Under the pieces are notes generated by a model. That model ran no database searches. It had not been told where the DNA came from and saw nothing but the letters and a program-made list of their open reading frames with translations. The position numbers and the translations under genes were made by a program. From Arcuatula senhousia (taxonomy: Eukaryota; Mollusca; Bivalvia; Mytilida; Mytilidae), in assembly GCA_963971305.1 (NCBI GenBank), contig OZ020304.1, positions 77,314,355-77,378,354 of the forward strand: a stretch of DNA of 64,000 nt, given 5' to 3'. Positions 22,601 through 34,600 of this stretch are shown here, piece after piece. How positions within the stretch are numbered: position 1 is the first letter of the stretch; each line of letters opens with the position of its first letter.

Positions 22601-25600
22601 ATAGACCACCAAGTCCTGACCAGGTTGACTATTTACCTAATATTTCTATATATATATTCTGTTATAGACCACCAAGTCCTGACCAGGTTGACTATTTACC
22701 TAATATTTCTATATATATTTTCTGTTATAGGCCACCAAGTCCTGACCAGGTTGACTATTTACCTAATATTTCTATATATATATTCTGTTATAGACCACCA
22801 AGTCCTGACCAGGTTGACTATTTACCTAATATTTCTATATATATTTTCTGTTATAGGCCACCAAGTCCTGACCAGGTTGGTCCAAACAGATCTCCGAGTC
22901 AAGTCAGACGAATATTAGGTATGATAAACATTAAACTGACCATTTTGACCAATGACAAAACTTGCTTTGGATTTTTGTTGAACTGTCTATAAAAACTGTA
23001 GGCCTTACAAAAAGTTTTTTTTAGTTGTTATTTAAAATCTTTGAAAGATGAACCACTATTTCCATTTTCCTTACACCATTGACAACGCAATGCTCTCTTT
23101 ATGGCATTGATAGTAGGTTTAGCCTAAAATTGTACATTTTATTATTTCACCAGTACAGGATGTGTAAAGTTCATTTGATTTCACAGTTATAATGCTCTGT
23201 TATAAAGTTTTAATCATTTTACACAGATTTTAAAGTTGGTGAGAAGGCCAAAGGTGATGCCAAGAGGCCATACAAGACTAGCCTTCCCCCTCACATGGTG
23301 GGAGTGCCTCAGTTTATGCCCCATATGTTATACCGACCTGGATCATTCACTCCCTCAGGGGCGTACTCCTATAACCTGACCTCCCCTCGCCAGCCTGTGA
23401 TAGCCCAACACAAGGACCACCCTGACGATCAGTCAGACAAGATGGACACGTCTCTTAGTGTTAGTGAACTCCACACAGAAGAGTTACCTCACGATGAGTC
23501 TCAATCATTCACCAAACCACAACAGCCATATGTTAATCACCCATCTCAGCCCTTCACCAGCTTCCAGTCTCCACTCAGATCTGCTCCTTTTGTTACTCAC
23601 TCATCTCCGATGTATCACCCTACCTCAGTCACAGAATCTGTCTTACCCACCTACACCAATCATCTCAGCCCAGCAGATCAGACAAGACAGGTGGCGCTAC
23701 TGTTGTCAGAATTAGACGCAGCCAAGGCCCAGAACAAAAAGGTAAAATAAACATGAAAGGTACAGAGAGTTTAAAACAAAATAATAATCTACTTCATATT
23801 ATATAACAAAGAGTTATTTAGGATTAAAATAATTTTTGTTAGCAGTATGACATTTTATTGTTACCAGGTCCTTTACTTTTACAATATTTCTACAATTGGG
23901 AAAAAAAATTTGAATCAGATTAATTTATGAACGTAATGAAAATTTAGAAACTAATGGAAGGTTATTATTTTTAGCTGATGGATAAACTCATCAATTTAGA
24001 GTTAGATTTAGAAACAGAGAAAATAAAAGCTAAAGTGAAAGAAGCTGACGAAAAAAGTCACACAGATGCTTCAGTGGCTGCAGGTTGGTTGTCATAGTAA
24101 CACAATGTTTGAAATTTTTTGTTTAATTTGACAAGAAAGTGGCTTTTAAGTTTGAAGTAAAAAAACAATTTTTTAGTCTGCCATGGAAATATTTTTCTGT
24201 CACATTTGTTTTTTATCTTCTTATTGTTAGTAAAAATTCAGTAAATCCAAGTTTGGTAGACACTCAATGTTTTTAATCATAGTAATTAGTATATCATTAT
24301 TTTCTAGAAGTAATTCCTTTATATAAAACATTTTAAAAATATTAAAAGTAAAGTTTATGCTGTTAGTCAGGTAAATCTGTTCCGTGCCATAAATTAAGGA
24401 GCCACAATGTAGTACGGCAATGAATTTTGTCATGATTTTTCCTAAACTAATTAAGGTAAATTGGAATCTTTGTAAATGACTTGCCTCTGGAAACAATACC
24501 TGCTATCACGGCTGATCTAATGCGTCCATTAGACGTATATTGTAGTTTTTTGTATTGTGATTGATCTCGGTGAATTAATGGCCCTGGAACATTCCCCATT
24601 AAAGTAGACAGTCTCGATCAGCAGTGAGTTTAGATGTAATGAGTTCGACACATCACCGGTATAAACCTGGTATCTCATTTCCGATTTATCAGTTTGGTGC
24701 GATCTTTATGACAACAAATTGATAATTATTGAGACTGTTTACAGCATATTAACAATAGAATAGGAAAGCCCAAATGAATTAGCTATAAGTCACAGAAACA
24801 GTTCGGGTCATTTGTAATTGAACAATAATTGTTCCTGATAGAAAGGGATCAAATTCATGAATGAATATTATCCTTCCGTATTCATCTGACGTACAATGAA
24901 ACTATTTACTAGTCCATAACTCTGACGGTAACTCTAACCTCCGATGTCTAATGATGTTTTATTTTTCTAAAAGATAAATTTATTGATGATTTTTTCCTCT
25001 ATTATGATTTTGTTGTTTAGTTATGAAATTTTTATTTGAAATTTGAAATTGGTTTGGCTGCTGAGCTAAACATTTCTTTTTTTAAGAATTTAGCATCTGC
25101 AAACTCCTGCAATTGTCCTTAAGGTTTCGGTAATGTCAGGTATCAATGACTATTTCCCATGTTCTTTGACTTGCTTAAAAAAATAAAAAGATCTTCTCTT
25201 TTTTCTTTAAATTTCTTGAAATATAATAACTAGAAACTCTTTCTTTTATGCAAGGTTTAGTACAGGAAGTTCATAAAGCTCAGCGACGGAAGGAAGATGC
25301 CATGATGGGCAGAATAAAAGTAGCCAATCAGGAGAGAGACGAAGCCATGTTCCGTCTGTCAGAACTTGATAGACGTTATGAAGAGTTAGTATTATCTAAA
25401 TTATACTAAAATCTTTTGAGAAATTATTACTAGTAGCTTAAGTGATTACAACTAATATATTTTGCAAAAAAAACTAAACTGAAAATTAAATCTTAAAAAA
25501 AAGCAGTTCTGAGAATGAAACATTTTCCTTTAAAATACATAGATCATCACATTCAATGTAATTAAAAATTTCAGAACAGTATAATTTTGCTGTGGCAGAT

Positions 25601-28600
25601 CCAGAAATTTTCAAACAGGAGGGCACACAATTAAAAAAAAAATCTTCTGGGACCTCTTGTTTTTTACAATGCCTAACCAAATGTTTTTGTCAAACGTGAG
25701 GGCGCATGCCCAGCAGGCCGGTCGTAGATCTGCCTTTGTTAATTTTTCTTTCAATTAAACAATTGTTTTGTTTAATTGAAAGAAAATTAAATAGTTACCT
25801 ATTATAGTGTGTGAAGTCACCCCACTGAAGAACTTGTTTTGATTGTTTGCAGGAGTTTTGGTTGTCATGACAACAGATCTGACCAGGATGATGACCAGGA
25901 AGAATATGATCTACACGAGGTCTGACAATTATGTTTTCTTAAGTTATTTTTAGAATCCTCAGATTTTTAGGCTCCACCTACAAAAGTAAAGGGGCAGTTA
26001 GTGTTCTGGTCTGTTTGTCCATCCATTCCTCTGTCTTTTCATCTGTCCCGAATCAAGTTAACAGTCAGGTTAAAGCAACTTTTCCACGTTGGGAGGTGGG
26101 CCATCATGTCTTTTGGAAATATTCTTGTTAATTTTTTTTCCCACAGTGTCACTCTCAAGTTTATTACCTGTATGTGTATCTTTTTGCTACTGAAATACTC
26201 AACACAATTCATTTTATTGATTTGACTCTTTCACTGGGTTATTGCCCTTCATTGATAGAGGTTTGAATTAGTTAGTAGTAATAAATTATTAGCCTTTATT
26301 CGTAAATTATCAATCAAGTAATGACCTTTTCTTCTTTCATTTATAAGAGTTATATCCCTTTACTAAAAGAAAAACCTTTGGCATCAAATTGTAATTTAGA
26401 ACTTAATCAACCATTTAATAAAATTATGCAAGCTCAAAATAGCATAACATCATTAAACTGAAAGTAAATATTGATGATTCTAAAATCATTTAAAGTATAC
26501 TTTATTTTTTTCTTGATTTTTCGCTGTACTTATGTAGTAATAATAGAAGTATTATAAATGATAAAGATGTAAGGGCAATGTAGACAAAAAGTTTAATTTC
26601 CTGATAGCATATCTAAAATTTTGATTTTTATGAAGTTCTAATAAAGGACTTTGAATCAGATTTGAATAGGATGAGTTTTATGATAAATTGCCGTGATTTT
26701 GTGTTGTAAATAACAGATAAGGATCAGATACAGGATTATCTATATACGGACACAGATTTGACGGATATTGAAGACCCAGACCCCCCGTCATGCGACACAA
26801 ACAAGCAAATATTGATAAATCATTTATTAATATAATACAAAAAATGTTAAAGTAACCAAAATATTTCTACGATTTGTAATATGTTATCTTGTGATGATAT
26901 TGATCTAAATTCCGCATGATTACAGCTGGATGTGGGAAATATTATGTTCTTGACCAGAGTTTTCTAATGATTAGTTCCCCGTTCTAGTGATATTACATGC
27001 CATGTTGAAGCTCGACCCCGCGGTAGAGCGATGATTGATCCTCATTATTCCACCTTATATCACAAGCTCCTCGATTGCTTGTCAAAATCTTTGACTCTTT
27101 CGTCTTATTTAAACTTGAAGAGAAATTTCTTCCTTTGCACAAATAATTATTCATTCCTTGGAATGCCTTTAAAGTGTTCAATAACGTCGACTAAGATTTA
27201 TAATTCTGATCATTGTCGTAGATTAAAATCGACAAAATATGGCTGTTACCAAAGAACAATTTATGAAACCTATCGATTATGTGCTTTCTAATCCAAGATG
27301 AAAATAAAATATGGTGTTGAAATGAGCACTGAGAAGACCAAGATCAGAGACGTTCTATATTTATGGTCTCTACCGGATGTCTTTGATTTCGTGGAGAGTA
27401 TTTTTATTTGTCACATGAAAGGGTTTGATGTTGTAACAAGCTTTTTATCCTTCTGTTTTATTAGAATTAAAGCTGTTCATTTTTCCACTACTAAAATCCT
27501 CATATCATATACTGCCACGATTTATGTCTCGACCACATAAGCATGTTTTTACATAAACTGTCAACCTCTCAATTTTTTTTTTCACCAAAATAAAAAAGCA
27601 AAAAAATCTTTTTACTTATGCAAAGTTTTTTTAATTTGGAGAAAAAAACTGGATTGGCAGTCATTCTAACTTGGCCTAATATCTTTTAATATCTGCATTC
27701 TCATCCCAAACAGACACAGTTGGGGGGGGGGCATAAATCTAATGATGTGCAATAATAAAACCTATGTCATTGTAAATATAATTTTAATGTTCTATTTTCT
27801 ATAATAATTTTGTAATAAAGATATTCATTCATTTTACATTTACAGAACTTTGACCATCTGATGACCCGTATAGGACAGTTTGACTTTCCCAGCGTCCAGG
27901 AATACACAGCTTTGGTGGAGAGACTCGAGGAGATGAAACAGAGACAGAGAGAGATCGCCACTGATGAGATGTCGGCTGTCATGGAACAAAGAGACCTGGC
28001 AATGGCAAAAGTAAAATATCTTCCTTGACTTTATTATACTTCAGTACACTTACCTGAAAACAATACAGATTTCTTCCCTTAAAATAGTTAACATAACTTG
28101 CCCTAAAACACTTAGCTGGCTCAGACATCATCACATGATTCAATCAAGGGTGCTATGGAAACATCAGTCTTTATTTATGGCAAAATCAGGGTTGATGTTT
28201 ACAAGTTGAGAATCAAAATTATATGACCTTACACTTGCTCCCTGTAGTACAGCAGAGTTGTAGCTACAACACACTGAGATCACAATGAAAAAAGCTTATC
28301 CCTATCTTTAATATTTTAAAAAGAAACTTGCTTCTTGCTTTCTTTATTCATAATGTAGGTTTAGTTTAGGGGTCCATTAGTTGTTATAATGTAGCTATAA
28401 GAAATAAAGACTTAACCGACCTTTTTTTATCTTTTTTATTGTCCTACCCACATAGTAGATGAACATATAGTGTTTGGTTCCATTTAGCCATCCATTCTTT
28501 TGTTTGTCCTTCTGTCCATCCATCTGTCTCACATCAAGTTCATCCTCAGGTTTAGCTTAGTTTTCCACGAAGAAATGAATTTTTAATTTTAATTTCAAAA

Positions 28601-31600
28601 ACTATTGTCCCTTACTACAAATGTAACTCTAGCAGTATTTAATTGTTTGATGTTGTATGTATGTCTGTCATGTCTAAATATTTCTGGTTAATTTATAGAA
28701 ACCTAGACTAATGAGATCAGTCTATACTTTAGACTCTACAGAGATTTTAATTTTATATTACAGGCTAGAAAGTATGAGGAAGAAATAATCAAACGACAGA
28801 GAGAGGACAGTTTTAACAGCAATCAGAATGTGGCAGTAAGTTGTCTATGTATACAGACAGTGCTGTACTGTACTGGTTTAGATCTGGAAAACTATGAATT
28901 GTTCACACGCCTAGAAAAATGCAGCAATCAGTTATCAGTTTTCAGCAAAAATTTAAATGACAAATCTGTACTTTATCAAACAGAACAACATATATTTCAG
29001 ACCAGACTACCAATGCATTATATAGAAACCTTTACAAGTCTGAAAACCCATATCTACCATTTGAAACAACATTTGTACACCACAGGAATGGACGCAGACT
29101 TACTTGCTTTCTGTCTTTCAGAGATTTTACCAACACTTGGTTGGTATTTAATGCTTAGTGAGTTGTCTACGTGCTAAGAGAAATTCTAGGTTTAGAAAAG
29201 TATTAATTTACACATGCAAACGTAGAGGCATTGCATTTTGGTTCACAATTATTGTAAAATGACCAATGTATTTGTAAATGTGTTCTAAGGGCTAGTTCCT
29301 GAAAGACATTTAGGTTTGAAATCAACATGTTGAAGGAAGGGCTAATAAACAATTCAAATATATGGATTAAGAGAAGTCATCGATCATTTCAATTGAGGAA
29401 AATAAATCTGGTAAAACCCCTGCCAGACTTACACGTCTTAAATATAGAACTTCACACGTGTTTTCCAACATTTAAATTAAAAATTTAATGAAATAGAAGA
29501 TTTGTGGTGTTTCCTGTAAATTTGTCATAGAAATCCACCAAAACACATGTTTCCATTTATTTGTCCGTGGACAAAAGTGTGATTGCTCGAGCTGTAAACC
29601 CTCGGTAAATCATTAGGCTGTCTACACCTATAAATTTGTTTTATGAACAATTCTAGAACAATGCAGAAAATGTTCCTTGTTTACCACGTAATCTTGGACA
29701 AATATCGGGGATTTATACGGCTTATGATATTGGTTTGGTATCTTTACATTAAATTGAATTTGGATATTTAATGCTGGGTGAAAAGGATTTGGTTTAATCT
29801 TAGGCAAATAATGTTTTCTGATGTACAATAAACAAATAAAAAAACTTGTTAAATTTCAACCATTTAAAACCAATCCATAGTTTTTGATGATTTTAAATTA
29901 CATACAAAAGTAATATATCATTCACTGAAACTTGTTCTGTCCTTTGTTACCTCATACAAAGTTCTTTCTGTCCTGTACCCAGAAAATCTTTCTCTAAGAC
30001 TGAGAATTCTGCAATTACAGTTAACATAGAGTACCCTACTGTTTGCCATTCTATGTCCAAAAGAGTTTCTTACATTTTGTAATTATGTTGTCTTTGGCAA
30101 AATATTGTTTTTCTTGGAAAGGTAAGGGAAGAGGTATCTGTAAGAATTCATTTTAAAGTAAACTTTTGTTGAAAAATGTATCAATGGAAATTAAACAAAT
30201 AATTTTCAAATACTTTTTCTTTTCTTTTTGCTTTTGTTGGACAATTGAATTTTCATCTTAATCAGATATGAAAGATAAAAGGTTGATATGATGATTTTAA
30301 TGTAGGGATAAGATTTCAGTTTTTACGATTCTGGTCACAGATTTGACACCTGACTGTGTTTAACCGTGATGTAACAGACCAAAGCTTCTCCTTATAAAGT
30401 GTTCATTATTACATCTAGATCACCCCCTTCTCTTTTATTACATGTATTATAAAGATAAACTTGATAAATTACAATTTACAAAATATTGAACTGGAGATAT
30501 GAGGTTGGTTTCTTGTGAAATCTTAAGTAACCCAGATAAGATGAAGGTTAAATGACCTGATGAGACAATCTCTATCTACCTGAGTCTTACCTGGCGCTGA
30601 CAACTTTATTAACCTAATAAATGTGCTCAGATTAAACTATTTATTGGCGGTTTTTGTTTTATTACCAAATTCATTCTGTCAAAATAATCTGTCCAACTTT
30701 ATTTGTTTCATTTTGATCAAAATAATCAATAATACTTTAAATATGGTAACTTCTAAAAACATTTTTCTAAATTAAAGATTTGAAAGGGAAATTTGTATTT
30801 AGAATTAATCTTAATAGTTGTAGTCTTATTATTGGTATTTTATGATGTACTATTAATTTAAATTTGAATTTGAGTCTTATTTTGGGTTCATTCAATTCTA
30901 CTCAAAAAAGTTCACAAAGTACGCCACAAAAATTATTAACAGAATACAATGCACTTATAATTTATGATTTTCCTAATTTTCAAGGTTTTGAGAATAATAT
31001 CATGTTTGCTGAATCGACAATAAAATGACATAATTAAAAAAAAAAATATTAAAAAAACTCTTTTAGTGTAATATTTATTTTCTATTTTTTGCTTTATAGT
31101 CTTCGTCTTCTGATCTGCCTGTACGCCTCCCCACACCCCCTCCTTCCCCGCGGTAAGTCTAGTGCTGGCTTGTGTGGCGTGTTAGGGTCAGGCGTTAATG
31201 GTGTCAGTTTGGTTTGGTGTTTTTCTAGACAGTATCACTAACATCCTTTTGAATTACAACATTCATCACTAACTTAGTTGGCTAGTTTCTATTACCTAAT
31301 TTCTAATGCTATGTCTTTTTATAAAAAAATAATATTTTTAATGTTTTGGTGCCACTAATATGGCTTAGAGTATTGGTTGTCTACTGTTAACTGCATTCAG
31401 GTGTACGATTCGTGCTTATATTTATAAATAATAATTTAAACGATTATTTTCCAGACATTTTTGCTTTGTGCCAAGGTTTACTTAATTAAAACGGTTATTT
31501 ACCAAGTAACATATATACTTTATAAGAAAGGAGAAAAAAAATAAAATATGAAAAAAAATCTACGATAATCAGCTGATTATGTTTGTAAGATAAATCAGAG

Positions 31601-34600
31601 TGAGAAAGTTTTCTTCCATTATAATGACGCTAGGTCATAATATGTAAATTATATGTGAATTAATGACAACTTTGTTTAACCAAGTTCTACGGTACAATTG
31701 AAAAGTAAATATAAATTTGGGAGGCCATTATCTGCCTGTCTCTACAAGAGGAGTAATGAATGAACGAATGTTTGTCTAATATTTAAAGCAATGTTTGCCC
31801 ATAGATTGTCATACAAACTAATGAGTGTTGACACAAATTGGCCTTCTATAGACTTTAGGTAAATATGTTTTGTATATAACTTGTGAACACATCTCGCCAG
31901 CAAACATATCCTTAAACAATCACGTAAGATAAAGTAAAAGTATCACGATAATCAACCGCACGGTCGTTGGTGGTCTCTATTTACATATCATCACTTTTAC
32001 TCTTACTTGGGCCGTATAATTTTTAATGAAGTTTAAAATTCCTGGGAAAGCCAGTTATAGATTATTCTATGCCATTTCAGAGTGTTTGTTAAATCTACAC
32101 TATGTAAATTTGTTCTCTACACTTTTTATCAAATTCATCATGTTGGAATTGTTGAGTTTTTGTTTGCGTAAACTAGCAGGGCTTGACCCACACCACTTAT
32201 TCTCGTCTGTAGTTATCTGTCATTTGATTGGATGAGAACAATTGTAGATTTGTGACATGAGACAAATACTATAATAAAGGGATTGTTTAATGTTTTTTCT
32301 ATGAAGATGTCGTAAGCAGATCGTATATTGTAAAAAGTTTAATGCAAATCTGTCTGTTTATATCAGTCCCACATTTTATGATGTTATTTAGTCCATTAAA
32401 CATTGAGGTCTGGATTATTCTGCATTGATTAGGATATTTGTACGGATCTACCTGCCATCCAGGCCTTACGTAATCACAGAGAATGGACATTGGACGAGAT
32501 TATAAACCCTCGTACGGGTTGTCATGGTCATCACATGACACTCGAATTAATAGATTAGCTACATTTTATCACACGATAGTTAATATCCCAGATTATTACC
32601 CATAAACTTTATTATTTTTCATGTCAGAATTCCATTTTCCTCTCGAAACTAGTGACTCATATAAATTCTGTCATTGATAAATTTGTTATGAGATAATCGT
32701 TGGCGATTCCTAACGTATTAGGAATGTATACACTCATTAATGTAGAACTTGTATTTATAAAAATGATATTATAATTCCCATATCCATATGACCTTTCTAT
32801 TTCTCAATTGATTTTATGATAGGTTTTATACCCTTTACCAAAGATAAAATTATAGAAAAACAATCAGGAAAAACTCTTCACTCAAAAGGTTGAAGTTTCT
32901 TCCATGTAATATTAAAATGTATCTTCAAACAGATTAAACTTAAAGAATAAAAAAATGATGGTAAAACCATGAAAATGTTTTGACAAGACATAGTATAAAG
33001 GTAGAGAATAATGAGATGTGGAAGATAGGTGAACGCCACACAGCCGGCAGAGCAGAAATTTAAGGACCACAATGAAAAACACCAGCAGCCTTTACATAAT
33101 AGGAGTCACTTAAGCCCTATCTGTCATTTTATGTCTTATCATTTGTGTGGCATACACAAATTTCTGGCGTATTTTTTTGTGACAACTACATGCTACATTG
33201 TACCGATATTTTGTATGTAGCTTAATCCTAATGTAAAGAGATTCATGCCCATGACTCATCTTTTTCCTGTTTTCTAAATATTTTAAGGTGCATTAGACAA
33301 ATGTCTTCAATGGAATACAACTTTTCTTGTTTGTCAGGCTGGTCACATGGAATTTTCTGGGTTTTTTTTTCTGAGATCACAAGAATTTTTTAAGAATTAA
33401 CTACATAAATTCATGTATTGTTTCCATTTTACAGGCAGAACTGGACATTGTTAAAAAAGAGCGCGAACTGGCACTTACGCAAATTAGACAACTCCAGGAT
33501 GAGAATGAGACAGTACGCATTTACCGCAGGTATGTCTAAAAATAGAATAGTTGGATAAAGTTTAAGGTTTCTGAAATTGTAAAAAATTCCTTACCTACAA
33601 AATAGAAGGCACCTAGTGTTCAGGTCTGTTTAACCATATGTTCATCAATTCATTTGCCTTTTAAACATATGACATGCAAAAAGTATTGCAACTTAAAAAT
33701 TCCCTTTTAAATCAACTAAATTTACATTTCTTAAAAAAAAATTGGGGAGGTCATTTATGCACCAATTTTCATGAAATTTGTTTCTTTAGATGTGAATTTA
33801 TTTGGAGAATATTTGTTTATTTGGGTTTCGACTTCCACTTTGTAGTTTTGGAATAGACACATTTGAGTACAAAAAGATTTTTATGACCCATTTTCCCTAT
33901 ATATTCAATATAAATTTGTGATGTAAAAATTTAACTTACTGTTTAATAAATGACCTTTCTTGGTTTAGGGCATAGACAAAATTTTCCAAATAAACACATA
34001 AAGTTCAAATATCCTCTTGTTACTGTGAAAATTTGATGAAAGTTGGTTCAGAACTGAAGTTTCAATAAAAAAAAAAATGAATTGGGTTGAATTGTTAGGG
34101 AAATCTTTAGAAGTCGCAATACTTTTGGCACATCACTAAAGTTTTTATTTTTTTGTTATTTATGGGTTAGATACCTTCAGTTTTAAGTTCAGTTTTGTTT
34201 TTTGTAGGGTACCACCACCAAATTTAAAAACACAAAATGAAAAAATAAGAAAGGAAGAAAGATATGATTCTATTTGACATTAGACATACATGAACTTGAT
34301 TTTTTAACTACAGAATTTTTTTCTGTTTATAAGCCTCCACAAATCCCTCTGTCCCGAGTCAATTCACCAAAACACGCTCAACAACTCCAAACTGAAGGAA
34401 AACAACAATCTGGTTGCTGAGTTACAGGACGTCACAATACAACGGGACCAGCTACTGGCAGACCTCGATAAAAGAGATAGAAAGTTAGAGGAAACACAGT
34501 CACAAGTTAAAAAGTAGGATTGTATATATTACACTAGCAATAGTGTCATCAGTCCATCTTAACATCATGGGGGACAACTCAATGTTTGGTTCTTTGATGG

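Noticed and set aside
26716..26790. Acidic, exon-like stretch after AACAG
   Set aside because: Reads well (DKDQIQDYLYTDTDLTDIED) but has no convincing donor, and exons F and G already join in phase without it.
28830..29177. Independent small gene
   Set aside because: No ATG start; it is continuous and in frame with MIPOL1 exon H, so it is listed as a possible alternative terminal exon.
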